NCBI GenBank assembly: GCA_022360095.1
Contig: JAKSDK010000425.1
Span: forward strand, 49,080 to 113,079
From: Phycisphaerales bacterium
GTDB lineage: Bacteria > Planctomycetota > Phycisphaerae > UBA1845 > UTPLA1
Direction: 5' to 3'
DNA length: 64,000 bases
In this document: piece by piece, positions 1 to 8,458 of the stretch
How the letters are laid out: each line of letters starts with the position of its first letter
Position numbering within the stretch: the stretch's first letter is position 1
Translations under genes and position numbers: made by a program
The notes under the pieces: model-generated
The model's input: only the letters and a program-made list of their open reading frames with translations
Database searches by the model: none
What the model was told of the DNA's origin: nothing

Positions 1-1222
1 TGACGGCATCAATCTCGGTGACGTCAGTGTGTCCAAGACCATCAATGCGCCCGCGGCCATTCTGCTCGCCTTCTACATTGCCACCGCCGACAAGCAGGGT
101 GTTCCCCGTAACCAGCTTCGCGGCACCTGCCAGAACGATATCCTCAAGGAATTCCACGCCCAGAACGAATTCGTGTTTCCACCTGCCGAAAGCGTTCGTC
201 TGGTTGTCGATACGATCGAGTTCTGCACCAAGGAGATGCCGCAATACAATCCTGTCAGCATCAGCGGCTACCACATCCGCGAGGCCGGCTCGACCGCGGG
301 GCAGGAACTGGCCTTCACGCTCGGCGACGGTCTTCACTATGCTCAGGCCAGCATCGAGCGCGGCCTGGACATTGACGCCTTCGCCCCTCGGCTTTCGTTC
401 TTCTTCAACAGCCATAACGATTTCTTCGAAGAAATCGCCAAGTTCCGTGCGGCTCGCCGACTCTGGGCGCATTACATGAAGGAACGGTTCGGCGCCCAAA
501 ACGAGCGTTCCATGTGGCTTCGCTTCCATGCCCAGACCGCCGGATGCAGCCTTTATTCCAAACAGCCGTATGTCAATTTGATGCGCGTCGCCTATCAGGC
601 AATGGCGGCCGTCATGGGCGGCTGTCAGTCGCTTCACACAAACAGCATGGACGAGACGATCTGCCTCCCCACCGAACAGGCGGTCACGCTCGCTCTTCGC
701 ACCCAACAGGTTCTCGCCTACGAAACCGGCGTCACCAATACGGTTGATCCGCTGGCGGGGAGCTACTTCGTCGAATCGCTCACCAATCAGCTTGAAGCCG
801 AGGCTCGCGAGTACATTGATCAGATCGATGAGATGGGCGGCATGATCGCCGCCATCGAGAATGGCTATGTCCGCCGCGAAATCGCCGACGCCGCTTATCG
901 CTACAGCCAGGCCGTCGAACGCGGCGACAAAAAGCTTGTCGGCGTCACCGACTTCGTCCATGAAGACGAAAAACCCATCGATCTCCTGAAAATCGGCAAC
1001 GACACTGAATCCCAAGTCGTGGAGGATTTGCAAAAAGTCAAGGCCCGCCGCGACGGCGCTGCAGTGAAAACGGCATTGACGCGCATCACGGACGACGCTC
1101 GGGCCGATCGCAATGTGATGCCTGCGCTGATCGAAGGCGCAAAGGCCTACGCGACCGTCGGCGAAATGATGGCCGCTTTGGAAGAATCGCTCGGCCGCTT
1201 CGACACTGGGCAAATTTCGTAA
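1..1222 (+). CDS. B12-dependent acyl-CoA mutase large subunit (methylmalonyl-/isobutyryl-CoA mutase family), 5' partial
   Basis: The reading frame is open from the window edge and the first visible residues already match the mutase barrel (GINLGDVSVSKTINAPA), so the true start lies outside. A GTG at 29 is internal. Family hallmarks are GTCQNDILKE, the long run from SISGYHIREAG to FAPRLSFFF, and CQSLHTNSMDE. The family catalyses radical carbon-skeleton rearrangement of acyl-CoA thioesters using adenosylcobalamin. The protein stops after the catalytic barrel with no B12-binding domain, so it is the large subunit of a split mutase. The B12 domain is encoded at 2134-3291. At the position where methylmalonyl-CoA mutase has a substrate-binding Arg (MVRNTY), this protein has Gln (HAQNEF, codon 161-163). 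From memory of the family, that is the isobutyryl-CoA mutase state. Family assignment is firm; substrate is inferred. Confidence 0.93.
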   Translation, partial: DGINLGDVSVSKTINAPAAILLAFYIATADKQGVPRNQLRGTCQNDILKEFHAQNEFVFPPAESVRLVVDTIEFCTKEMPQYNPVSISGYHIREAGSTAGQELAFTLGDGLHYAQASIERGLDIDAFAPRLSFFFNSHNDFFEEIAKFRAARRLWAHYMKERFGAQNERSMWLRFHAQTAGCSLYSKQPYVNLMRVAYQAMAAVMGGCQSLHTNSMDETICLPTEQAVTLALRTQQVLAYETGVTNTVDPLAGSYFVESLTNQLEAEAREYIDQIDEMGGMIAAIENGYVRREIADAAYRYSQAVERGDKKLVGVTDFVHEDEKPIDLLKIGNDTESQVVEDLQKVKARRDGAAVKTALTRITDDARADRNVMPALIEGAKAYATVGEMMAALEESLGRFDTGQIS

Positions 1223-1227
1223 TATCG

Positions 1228-1262
1228 CATGCCCGCGCCTGACGGCTTGGGCATGCCACCCC
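1228..1262. repeat. REP-like hairpin, copy A1
   Basis: The unit begins catgcccgcgcc, ends cttgggcatgccacccc, and folds through catgccc/gggcatg. A nearly identical copy lies at 1977-2010 and a diverged inverted copy at 1285-1316. The three copies bracket a RAYT transposase pseudogene, the usual arrangement for REP elements and their transposase. It directly follows the mutase stop codon. Confidence 0.75.
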
Positions 1263-1284
1263 ACTTGGGCGCACGGCGCAATGA

Positions 1285-1316
1285 TGGGTGGCATGGCCAA
1301 GCGAAGCGCGGCCATG
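1285..1316. repeat. REP-like hairpin, copy A2 (inverted)
   Basis: The reverse complement starts catggccgcgctt and ends ggccatgccaccca. It matches the 1228-1262 unit except in the loop and for compensated stem changes (catggcc/ggccatg instead of catgccc/gggcatg). Together with A1 it forms a head-to-head pair (BIME-like) 22 bp apart. Confidence 0.65.
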
Positions 1317-1370
1317 TTCCTAGCTGAGCTTAGGTGCGGAGCGAATCATGCTTATGTTAAGATGCGAGTC

Positions 1371-1973
1371 ATGGCCACCAATCTCCGAAAACCCCAAAAA
1401 TACAAAACCTGCAAACGCTTCAATGACCCCGGCCATGCACATTCGTTGACATTCACGTGTTTCCACAGACAAGCCCTTCTCAGTCGCGAACGTTCGTGCC
1501 ATTGGTTCCTTGAATCGCTGGCCCAGGCTCGAACCAAGCATCGATTCGATTTGTGAGCGTATGTGTTAATGCCAGATCACGTGCATCTGCTCATCTGGCC
1601 ACTTGAATCCGAATACTCGATCAGCAAAATCCTCGGCGATATCAAACAGCCGGTGACGCGAACGGCGATTCGATGGCTGAAAGAGCATGCTGCCGATTTT
1701 CTCGAACGCCTGAAGGACGTTCAGCCCGATGGCAAGACATCCTATCGATTTTGGCAGCGTGGTGGTGGTTATGACCGAAACATGCTCGATCCCAGGACAA
1801 TACACGCCGAGATTGAGTATATCCACATGAACCCAGTGCGGCGCGGCTTGGTTCACATGCCAGAAGAATGGCCATGGTCGAGTGCGCGTTTTTTTGCCGG
1901 ACAAACAGGTGGTTTTCCTGCACCCGACACTGAAAGCATCCCAGATAGGCGCAGTGTGCCGAACTTGTCGTGA
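1371..1973 (+). pseudogene. REP-associated tyrosine transposase (RAYT, Y1_Tnp), broken by an in-frame TGA
   Basis: The frame from ATG 1371 (MATNLRKPQKYK) runs to a TGA at 1554-1556 and continues in the same frame through MPDHVHLLIWP to a stop at 1971-1973. Joined, it reads ...HRFDL-stop-AYVLMPDHVHLLIW. Related proteins usually have an aromatic residue or His at the stop position, and W is common, so one TGG-to-TGA change explains the break. The HUH motif (HVH) and the C-terminal YIHMNPVRRGLV block with the presumed catalytic Tyr are intact but downstream of the stop. Readthrough or restart at 1569 would give a protein lacking the N-terminal third. RAYTs mobilise or maintain REP hairpins, which flank this gene on both sides. 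Confidence 0.85.
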
Positions 1974-1976
1974 AGA

Positions 1977-2010
1977 CATGCCCGCGCCTCACGGCTTGGG
2001 CATGCCACCC
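1977..2010. repeat. REP-like hairpin, copy A3
   Basis: It differs from the 1228-1262 copy by one base over 34 (gcgcctcacgg against gcgcctgacgg). It is in the same orientation and lies just after the RAYT pseudogene, so the gene sits between direct copies of the hairpin. Confidence 0.75.
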
Positions 2011-2133
2011 TACCGAGCGACAATTCGTCGCTCTTGGCGCAACGCCCAAAGTCTGCAATCATACTCCTCTCCGCGGTGACGCCCTTTCGCTTCGTCGGGG
2101 TGCTCGAACAGCGATGCACAAGCTTGGATTGGA

Positions 2134-3291
2134 ATGCAGGAAATACCTACGAGGATTTTGTTGGCGAAGATCGGCCTCGACGGACACGACCGAGGGGTAA
2201 AAGTGCTCGCTCGCGGATTGCGCGATGCGGGAATGGAAGTCATTTACACCGGACTCTGGCAGACGCCGGCCAGTGCCGCCAAGGCGGCGGTCGAGGAGGA
2301 TGTCGATGTCCTCGGGGCGAGCTTTCACAGCGCCGCTCACATGACGCTCGTGCCCGTGTTGATGGATGAATTGAAGAAACTTGGACGGCCGGACATTCCG
2401 GTGGCGATCGGCGGCATCATTCCACCGGACGAGGTGACGCCGATGAAGGATGCGGGCGTCGCACTGGTTTTCGAAACCGAGTGCTCGATGGAACAAATCG
2501 TCACGGAGATCAACGCCCTTGCGACTCAGGTTCACAAACGGCGAAAGACCGCCATCGAAAACGGGGACCTGGATCGATGGGTGGAGGCCTTGAAGGAAGG
2601 CGACCGTGCCTCAGTCGGCCGGGTGCTGAGTTGGATCGAAGACGGCGCCACGGTCGATGATTTGGCCCGGCGCTTGCCTCCCGTAGACAGTAAGACGATT
2701 GTCGTCGGCATGACCGGGGCTCCCGGTGTCGGCAAAAGCACGCTGATCGGGCGCCTTCTCAAAGAACTGCGGCGACGCGGAAAAACCGTCGGCGTCGTCG
2801 CCGTTGATCCGGTCAGCCCGATCACGGGCGGCGCCCTGCTCGGCGATCGAGCCCGGATGACGATGAATGCGGGCGACGAGGGCGTGTTCCTGCGCTCGGC
2901 CGCAAGTCGCGGCGAACTCGGCGGCCTCGCGCCGACCACCGGCGCCATGGTCGAGGTTTTGCGCCGATCAAACGTGGATGTGCTGCTGATCGAAACCGTC
3001 GGGGCGGGACAAAATGACGTGACCGTCCGGCAATGGGCCTCCCCTGTCGTGCTCCTGCTAATGCCGGGAGCAGGCGATTCACTACAGCTTGAAAAAGCGG
3101 GCATTACGGAGGTGGCGGACGTCTTCGTCATCAACAAGGCCGACTTGCCCGGTGCGGGAAAGCTGGAGGCCCAGATCACGGAAACGCTCGGTTCGGCCCG
3201 GCCGGTCGTGCAAACCGTTGCCTCGCACGGACAAGGAATCGAGGAATTGGCCGAAGTCATCCTGAGGCATGGCGGAAAAAGCGACACGTAA
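2134..3291 (+). CDS. Fusion of mutase B12-binding small subunit and MeaB/ArgK-type GTPase chaperone
   Basis: Residues 1-135 are a cobalamin-binding domain with the lower-axial-ligand motif DGHDRG (His18) and a downstream AIGGIIPP strand-loop. Residues 145-385 are a MeaB/ArgK G3E GTPase with Walker A GAPGVGKST (195-203), the switch region LIETVGAGQND, and NKAD as base-specificity motif. The B12 domain supplies the cofactor half of the mutase whose barrel ends at 1222. MeaB-type GTPases gate cofactor loading and protect the enzyme from inactivation. The order B12 domain then G domain equals the N-terminal half of IcmF, so this locus resembles an IcmF split in two. Only a weak ribosome site precedes ATG 2134. 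The RAYT/REP insertion separates it from its partner gene. etfB follows 18 nt downstream. Confidence 0.92.
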   Translation: MQEIPTRILLAKIGLDGHDRGVKVLARGLRDAGMEVIYTGLWQTPASAAKAAVEEDVDVLGASFHSAAHMTLVPVLMDELKKLGRPDIPVAIGGIIPPDEVTPMKDAGVALVFETECSMEQIVTEINALATQVHKRRKTAIENGDLDRWVEALKEGDRASVGRVLSWIEDGATVDDLARRLPPVDSKTIVVGMTGAPGVGKSTLIGRLLKELRRRGKTVGVVAVDPVSPITGGALLGDRARMTMNAGDEGVFLRSAASRGELGGLAPTTGAMVEVLRRSNVDVLLIETVGAGQNDVTVRQWASPVVLLLMPGAGDSLQLEKAGITEVADVFVINKADLPGAGKLEAQITETLGSARPVVQTVASHGQGIEELAEVILRHGGKSDT

Positions 3292-3309
3292 CGAAAGGAT
3301 CATACACCG

Positions 3310-4110
3310 ATGAAGATACTCGCATTGGCCAAACACGTTCCCGACTCGACGGCAAACATCAAGGTCAAAGAAGACGGCAGCGGCATCGAGACGACAGGCG
3401 TTAAGTTCGTGATGAATCCATTCTGTGAATTTGCCGTCGAGGCCGCTTTGCAGTTTCGGGAGAAGAACACCGATGCCAAGGCCGAAATCACGGCCATGAC
3501 GCTCGGACCCAAAACGGCCGTTGAGGTATTGCGTACGGCTTACGCGATGGGGGTCGATCAGGCCGTGCATCTTTGCGACGATCTTTTCGACGGGATCGAT
3601 GAACTCATGGTCGCCAGGGTCTTGGCCAGCGCGATCAAAGACGGTGGGTTTGACCTGATCTTCACCGGCAAACACGCAATTGACCACGACCGTGGACAGG
3701 TCGGTCCGGCGCTGGCTGAATGCCTTGGGTGGCCGCACGTCGGCGCCGTGACGGGTGTCGAATGGGGTGCCGATTTCAAGTCCGCAACCGTGCGGCGCCG
3801 AATCGAAGGGGCCGAGGAAATCGTTGAAGTCCAGCTTCCCGCGCTGCTGTCGATCGATAAAGGCTACGTCGAAGCACGATATCCGTCATTACCGGGACTG
3901 ATGAAGGCCAAAAAGCGGCCGATCGATGCCAAAGACGCCGCGGCGCTGGGTTTCAGCGCGGCCGACCTGGCGAAAGAAGCCATGGGAACCAGCATGGGCG
4001 AGTTTTCACCTCCCCCTCCGCGGCCGCCCGGCCGAATGATCGAGGGCGAACCGGAACAGGCTGCCGAGGAACTGGTCAAAATCCTTCGCGATGAAGAGAA
4101 GGTCATCTAA
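3310..4110 (+). CDS. etfB: Electron transfer flavoprotein beta subunit
   Basis: The 266-residue protein has the EtfB layout: N-terminal MKILALAKHVPD, the segment VKFVMNPFCEFAVEAAL, GFDLIFTGKHAIDHDRGQVG around the nucleotide site, and the recognition-loop region LPALLSIDKGYVEARYPSLPGLMKAKKRP. It carries electrons from acyl-CoA dehydrogenases to ETF:quinone oxidoreductase as a dimer with EtfA. An AAGGAT ribosome site lies upstream, and it is co-directional with the B12/MeaB gene 18 nt before it, which suits a branched-chain or short-chain acyl-CoA pathway. No etfA follows: the next gene converges on it, so EtfA must be encoded elsewhere. Confidence 0.93.
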   Translation: MKILALAKHVPDSTANIKVKEDGSGIETTGVKFVMNPFCEFAVEAALQFREKNTDAKAEITAMTLGPKTAVEVLRTAYAMGVDQAVHLCDDLFDGIDELMVARVLASAIKDGGFDLIFTGKHAIDHDRGQVGPALAECLGWPHVGAVTGVEWGADFKSATVRRRIEGAEEIVEVQLPALLSIDKGYVEARYPSLPGLMKAKKRPIDAKDAAALGFSAADLAKEAMGTSMGEFSPPPPRPPGRMIEGEPEQAAEELVKILRDEEKVI

Positions 4111-4147
4111 GACCGAGGGCCCGGACGCGACGAAAACCTGACGGGCA

Positions 4148-5215
4148 TCATTCCGTATCAGCGGGAGTTGTGAGAATGGTGTTACGATTCGAAGGGCGTT
4201 TGCGCTGCTCGGCCAACTCGATCGCCAATCGAAGAGCCGCTTTCATCGACCCCGGGTCGGCTTTGTTCTTCCCCACAATATCGAACGCCGTGCCGTGATC
4301 CACGCTGGTGCGAACAATCGGCAGCCCTAGTGTGACGTTCACAGCGCGATCAAAGGCCAGCAGCTTCACAGGAATCAACCCCTGATCGTGGTACATGGCG
4401 ACCACACCATCGAATTCACCCTGAGCAGCCCTTCGAAACAGTGTATCGGCCGGATACGGACCGGACGCTCGAATGCCGGCATGACAGGCCATGTCGATCG
4501 CCGGCCGAATGACCCGCGTCTCCTCATCGCCGAAGCGGCCGTTTTCACCCGCGTGCGGATTGAGGCCGGCCACGGCAATCTTCGGCTCGGAGATGCCGAA
4601 CCAATCGCTCAGTGCCTGATGCAACAGGTCGATCGGCTGAAAAACCAAACCGATCGTGAAGCGATTTCGGAGCTCAAACAGAGATTCGTGCACACTCGCA
4701 AGTGCCACTCGCAACGGACCACCGGTGAACATCATGGTGACACGATGAGTCTTGAACCGATGAGCCAGCAGTTCCGTATGCCCGACAAAAGGAAAACCGG
4801 CCATTTGCCAGGAGGTCTTATTAATGGGCCCCGTAACGAGGGCATCGATTTTGTCCATGAAAGCATCGTTCATGGCCTCTTCGAGAAATCGCATCGAAGC
4901 TCGACCGGCCTCGGCGGTCGGTTCACGCGGAGAGCGAACACCAATCGCGAACTCGTCGAAATCAGCAATGACCGCCCCACCGTCCGTTTCATGAGCATGC
5001 TCATGCGGTGCCCGAATCCAATATGGGGCCAATTCCGCAAGATCAGCGGCATAAACAACCGGTTCCAGCAATCCGTAAACAATGAACCTGGCCCTGGCTC
5101 GCAAAGAATGATCGGCCAATGCTTTGACGACAACTTCTGCACCAATGCCGGAAGGATCACCCATGGTGATCCCGATGGTCGGCCGCACCGTTGAGTTATC
5201 GCGGTCTTGCAACAT
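4148..5215 (-). CDS. pdxA: 4-hydroxythreonine-4-phosphate dehydrogenase
   Basis: PdxA oxidises 4-phosphohydroxy-L-threonine in the DXP-dependent pyridoxal phosphate pathway. Motifs are GITMGDPSGIGAE near the N-terminus, VTGPINK, FVGHTELLAH (metal His), MYHDQGLIP (metal His) and LGLPIVRTSVDHGTAFDI. Length is about 355 residues, slightly above the usual 330. ATG 5215 is preferred over the TTG at 5221 because an AGGA sequence sits about 8 nt before it. The gene converges on etfB and lies 147 nt downstream of ribE on the same strand. Confidence 0.93.
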   Translation of the reverse strand: MLQDRDNSTVRPTIGITMGDPSGIGAEVVVKALADHSLRARARFIVYGLLEPVVYAADLAELAPYWIRAPHEHAHETDGGAVIADFDEFAIGVRSPREPTAEAGRASMRFLEEAMNDAFMDKIDALVTGPINKTSWQMAGFPFVGHTELLAHRFKTHRVTMMFTGGPLRVALASVHESLFELRNRFTIGLVFQPIDLLHQALSDWFGISEPKIAVAGLNPHAGENGRFGDEETRVIRPAIDMACHAGIRASGPYPADTLFRRAAQGEFDGVVAMYHDQGLIPVKLLAFDRAVNVTLGLPIVRTSVDHGTAFDIVGKNKADPGSMKAALRLAIELAEQRKRPSNRNTILTTPADTE

Positions 5216-5361
5216 CGGCAATCCTGGTCTCGTACGCGCTCACGTCGCACTCCATATATTTTACTCCACGTCAAGCCAGGAAACAATTAACCGCTCCGGA
5301 AGTGTTACCGCCTGAAGCCGGGCACTGATCGATGAATGGACGATCTCAAACAGATTTCAGG

Positions 5362-6012
5362 CTAAGCGAAATCATGCCGCGAAAGGAATTCGGAGGAAAT
5401 ACCACCCCTGCCCGTCGATCCCTGCGTTCTCTTCAGGTAATGAACAACGGTCCGGGCCAGAACGTCTGTCTCGATGTTGACCCGGCTGCCGACTTTTTTT
5501 TGACCGATGGTCGTGCGTTCCAATGTCGTAGGAATGAGGGCGACGCTGAATTCGTCGTTTCGAACCTCGGCGACCGTGAGTGAAACTCCGTCAATGGCAA
5601 CCGAGCCCTTGGGAGTGATGTAAGCCATCGGCTCTGCATCCATCGAAAACCACCACAATGACTCCCGCGACGATTGCTCGATTCTCGAAACCGTAGCGAC
5701 GGCATCCACGTGTCCCTGCACGAAATGCCCGTCAATGCGATCGCCGACGGCCATGCTTTTTTGAAGATTGACTTCGTCACCGTCGCGAAGCTCGCCAAGC
5801 GTGGTCCGCCGCAGGGTTTCTGCAATGACGTCGAACTCCGACTCGTCGCCGTCGGCGCGGGTCAGCGTCAGACAGACGCCGTCCACCGCGATGCTGCCTC
5901 CGGTCGGTACATCAGACCAATAATCCTGGACGTGAATGATCAGCGCCTTGCCGCTGGAAACATTCCTGCACTGACTGATCCGACCGACGGCATCAATGAT
6001 TCCGGAGAACAT
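5362..6012 (-). CDS. ribE: Riboflavin synthase, alpha chain
   Basis: The 216-residue protein starts MFSGIIDAVG and has two lumazine-binding repeats. Each carries the motif DGV(C/S)LT: VDGVCLTL in the first half and IDGVSLTVAEV in the second. The enzyme dismutates two molecules of 6,7-dimethyl-8-ribityllumazine to riboflavin. The C-terminal tail after YLKRT is slightly extended. I looked for an FMN riboswitch upstream and did not see its conserved core. A possible operon with pdxA would group two vitamin genes. Confidence 0.95.
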   Translation of the reverse strand: MFSGIIDAVGRISQCRNVSSGKALIIHVQDYWSDVPTGGSIAVDGVCLTLTRADGDESEFDVIAETLRRTTLGELRDGDEVNLQKSMAVGDRIDGHFVQGHVDAVATVSRIEQSSRESLWWFSMDAEPMAYITPKGSVAIDGVSLTVAEVRNDEFSVALIPTTLERTTIGQKKVGSRVNIETDVLARTVVHYLKRTQGSTGRGGISSEFLSRHDFA

Positions 6013-6170
6013 GCATCACTTTCGCGGGTTCGCTGCAACGCGGCGTTATCATCTTTCCCTTGACATGTCATTGTATTCAATTCCTGAACCACACGCCAGG
6101 AACTACAGCCTTTGCGTCGAGGTGTCGAGATGTTCGTTGCATGAAGACGTTGATTCAAATGCTTCTTCAA

Positions 6171-6209
6171 GAAAAAAACAACCCGCCCGGCACTTGGCCG
6201 AACGGGTTG
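6171..6209 (-). terminator. Rho-independent terminator for the 6291-6803 gene
   Basis: Read on the minus strand, stem CAACCCG...CGGGTTG (6203-6209 pairing with 6179-6185) has inner GC pairs in the GGCCAAGTGCC loop region. It is followed directly by seven T (6178-6172). It lies about 80 nt after the stop codon of the lipoprotein gene. Confidence 0.8.
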
Positions 6210-6290
6210 CATCGCCTCCTGCTATTGAGTCTTTCGCCATCACTCAGTGAATGTTGCTCCACCAAGTGACACCGGCCTGGCTCAATGATA

Positions 6291-6803
6291 TCAGCTCTGT
6301 TGCTGCTGCTGTCCCGTGTCGCCGCCATTGTCGACACCGCCGCCGCCAGTTCCGCCGCCAACACCTAGACCGCCAAAGATCGATTGAAGAATCTCATCAA
6401 GATCATTGGGATCAAGGTTGTCAGGATCCAAGTCGGAACCTGCATCGGCAAAGGCTTCGGCCAATTCATCCAAACCCTGGATCGAATCCGGATCGGACTG
6501 GGCGGTTTGTGACAACGTCTCGAAGTCCTCGAAGGTGTTAAGCTCATTGGCCGAGAAGAAGTCCGTCAACGCCTGAGCCTGGGTCTCGGTCAGTTCGACC
6601 GGCTCAAAACCCGGATTCTCAGAGGCGAGGATGTCGTTGACGGTTTGGCTGAGAATCTGGATCTCACCGGCGGTCAACGAGGAGATTTGCCCACCGGCGA
6701 CCTTCGCGCCGGCCGAGAGAATGTTGTCGCCGAAGCACCCCGTCACGCTCACTGCGAGCATGGCCGTCAACAATGTACACACCTTCAGTTTTCTGGAATT
6801 CAT
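6291..6803 (-). CDS. Predicted lipoprotein, acidic, with Gly- and Gln-rich tail
   Basis: I do not recognise a family. The 170-residue protein starts MNSRKLKVCTLLTAMLAVSV with lipobox VTGC, so it should be lipid-anchored. A very strong AAGGAGGGGGAG ribosome site precedes ATG 6803. The mature part is Asp/Glu-rich, with two related helices around ISSLTAGEIQILSQ and LTETQAQALTDFF, then a low-complexity Gly stretch and a GQQQQQS end. A second small lipoprotein (6875-7150) lies 71 nt upstream on the same strand, so they may be co-transcribed. It has its own terminator. Confidence 0.75.
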   Translation of the reverse strand: MNSRKLKVCTLLTAMLAVSVTGCFGDNILSAGAKVAGGQISSLTAGEIQILSQTVNDILASENPGFEPVELTETQAQALTDFFSANELNTFEDFETLSQTAQSDPDSIQGLDELAEAFADAGSDLDPDNLDPNDLDEILQSIFGGLGVGGGTGGGGVDNGGDTGQQQQQS

Positions 6804-6874
6804 CTGACTCCCCCTCCTTAATAAATTCTTCGTGACGTTGATTGCTCGTCCTCTTGATTGTTCCCATGCACCCT

Positions 6875-7150
6875 TTAGGGCACGTTGAACGTGAACAAAA
6901 ACTCGACGAGACGATCGCCTTCGTCGGTCTCGGGAGCGCCGACCGCGTCCCGAATGGCCTGGCGTTTCTCGTCGTCGGTCAGGCGTTCGTCATCCTGAAT
7001 CTCCTCCAATTGCGTCAGGGACAGGCCCGTGACCAAATCGGGGAGTTCCGGCTGCAAACGATCCAAACCGCAGCCGACCAGCATCGTCACGATCAGGCAG
7101 GAACAGAAGCAGAAAATGCGCGTCGCTCGAAAACCGAAGATAGGCATCAT
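6875..7150 (-). CDS. Small predicted lipoprotein
   Basis: This is a short exported protein of unknown function. The start is put at the tandem ATG codons 7150/7147 (MMPIFGFRATRIF) because an AAGG sequence lies just upstream and a signal peptide with lipobox MLVGC follows. Longer readings to 7192 place an unlikely leader before the signal. The mature part (about 65 residues) is acidic, with LTDDEKRQAIRDAVG reminiscent of helical EF-hand-like segments but without a complete calcium loop. It lies upstream of the 6291-6803 lipoprotein, whose LT...-type helices look distantly similar. Confidence 0.6.
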   Translation of the reverse strand: MMPIFGFRATRIFCFCSCLIVTMLVGCGLDRLQPELPDLVTGLSLTQLEEIQDDERLTDDEKRQAIRDAVGAPETDEGDRLVEFLFTFNVP

Positions 7151-7324
7151 AATAACCTTATTACGAGGGCTAGATTTAACGGCGAGGTGCACGCCATTCT
7201 AGCATCGGTCCGCAGAATCTCGCATCTTTAGTCCGGACGCTTGATCAGACGGCTCCGCCAGCAGCAGGGTTTGACCGACGGTTATCGGTACCTATAATTC
7301 CGCGACCTGGTAAAATAACGTTTT

Positions 7325-8419
7325 ATGCTGATTCAAACGGACAAAGGCAAAGTTTACCTGTGCTCAGCTGCATTCAAGCGAGGTTTCCTTGGGACTTGCG
7401 CCATGCTCGTCAGTGCTTTCGTCGCACCAGCGACCGCCCCGGCAAGCCCCGTCCATTCCCCTCCGATACCCCATTCAATCGCTCAGCTTGAAGCCCAACC
7501 CCGAAAGAAATCGAAACCGCCGCCAAAGTCGGCTTCCGGCTCGTCCTCGTCATGTGCTTCACTATTAAAATCAGCCAAGACCGCAACCACTCCACTCGAA
7601 AGGGCGCATGCCCATCTTGCTGCGGCACGATGTAAGCTCGTGCTGGAATGTGCGCCACCTCTGTCTCTGGAGCTGTACGGCCGCGGCGACAGTCAACTGG
7701 CCCGAATCGTGGATCAAGGCTTGAGCCATCTCAATCTTGCAACAAACGCATTGGGGCATTTGCCTGACGATTTCGATGCCGATGCCCGACGATCGATCGA
7801 GGACAAAATCGATTTGCTGCGTGCCTTCGCGACCATGTTCGCGGCCATTGCGAAAGGCAACGGTTCGACGGAAGCAAAGACACGTTTGACCAATGCATGC
7901 ATCGATCTGGCGATTTACGTCGATGATCCCAACTCCGGCGTGGTCGATTCCGCCAAACTTTGGCAGGCCGTCGCCTACCGTCGCGCAGGGCGGCCGGATC
8001 GTGCTTTGCAGTTGCTCTTACCGGCCCTGGCGCCGTCATCGTCCAGTCGGATCGACTTTTTGGCCCGCATTGAACGTTGCCGGGCGCTGGCGGACAAAGG
8101 CCGTTTTGTCGCAGCCTTATCCCTGACGATGAAACTCGATGCTCGGATTGAAAACTGGTTCGACGATGAAGAAAAGGAAATTCGAAAAGGGGCCGAAAAT
8201 GCGATTCGCTGGATCAGCGTGGATATCTACAAACGCTGGGCGACCGACCTGCGGGCACAAGGCAACAAACCCCGGGCACAGGCCGCTGAAAGGCGAGCGA
8301 TGGAGATCGTCGGCAAGGGCACCTATCCGCCTCCACCGGACCGCTCTTTGAATCTGAAAGAAACGATCGCCGGTCTACCCGACTGGAACTTCAATACGCC
8401 TCGCGACGTATCCCAATAG
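7325..8419 (+). CDS. Exported hypothetical protein with TPR-like helical repeats
   Basis: There is no clear family match. The 364-residue protein has an N-terminal hydrophobic segment (about residues 19-40, ending APATAPAS), a low-complexity Pro/Lys/Ser linker, then an all-helical region rich in Ala/Leu. Segments such as LWQAVAYRRAGRPDRALQLL and RWATDLRAQGNKPRAQAAERRA resemble TPR units. No convincing ribosome site precedes ATG 7325, and a later ATG at residue 27 is a possible start. It is probably periplasmic and followed 39 nt later by a zinc-ribbon membrane protein gene. Confidence 0.65.
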   Translation: MLIQTDKGKVYLCSAAFKRGFLGTCAMLVSAFVAPATAPASPVHSPPIPHSIAQLEAQPRKKSKPPPKSASGSSSSCASLLKSAKTATTPLERAHAHLAAARCKLVLECAPPLSLELYGRGDSQLARIVDQGLSHLNLATNALGHLPDDFDADARRSIEDKIDLLRAFATMFAAIAKGNGSTEAKTRLTNACIDLAIYVDDPNSGVVDSAKLWQAVAYRRAGRPDRALQLLLPALAPSSSSRIDFLARIERCRALADKGRFVAALSLTMKLDARIENWFDDEEKEIRKGAENAIRWISVDIYKRWATDLRAQGNKPRAQAAERRAMEIVGKGTYPPPPDRSLNLKETIAGLPDWNFNTPRDVSQ

Positions 8420-8458
8420 GGACCGTGCACCTGGGGGGGACGTGGAGAGCGTCTTGCC

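Noticed and set aside
6013..6170. FMN riboswitch upstream of ribE
   Set aside because: The conserved core sequences are not present on the minus strand.
6291..6330. Poly-Gln tail shared by the lipoprotein (GQQQQQS) and the protease (GGQQQQHS) as a functional tag
   Set aside because: Short homopolymer runs arise easily; two cases are not enough.
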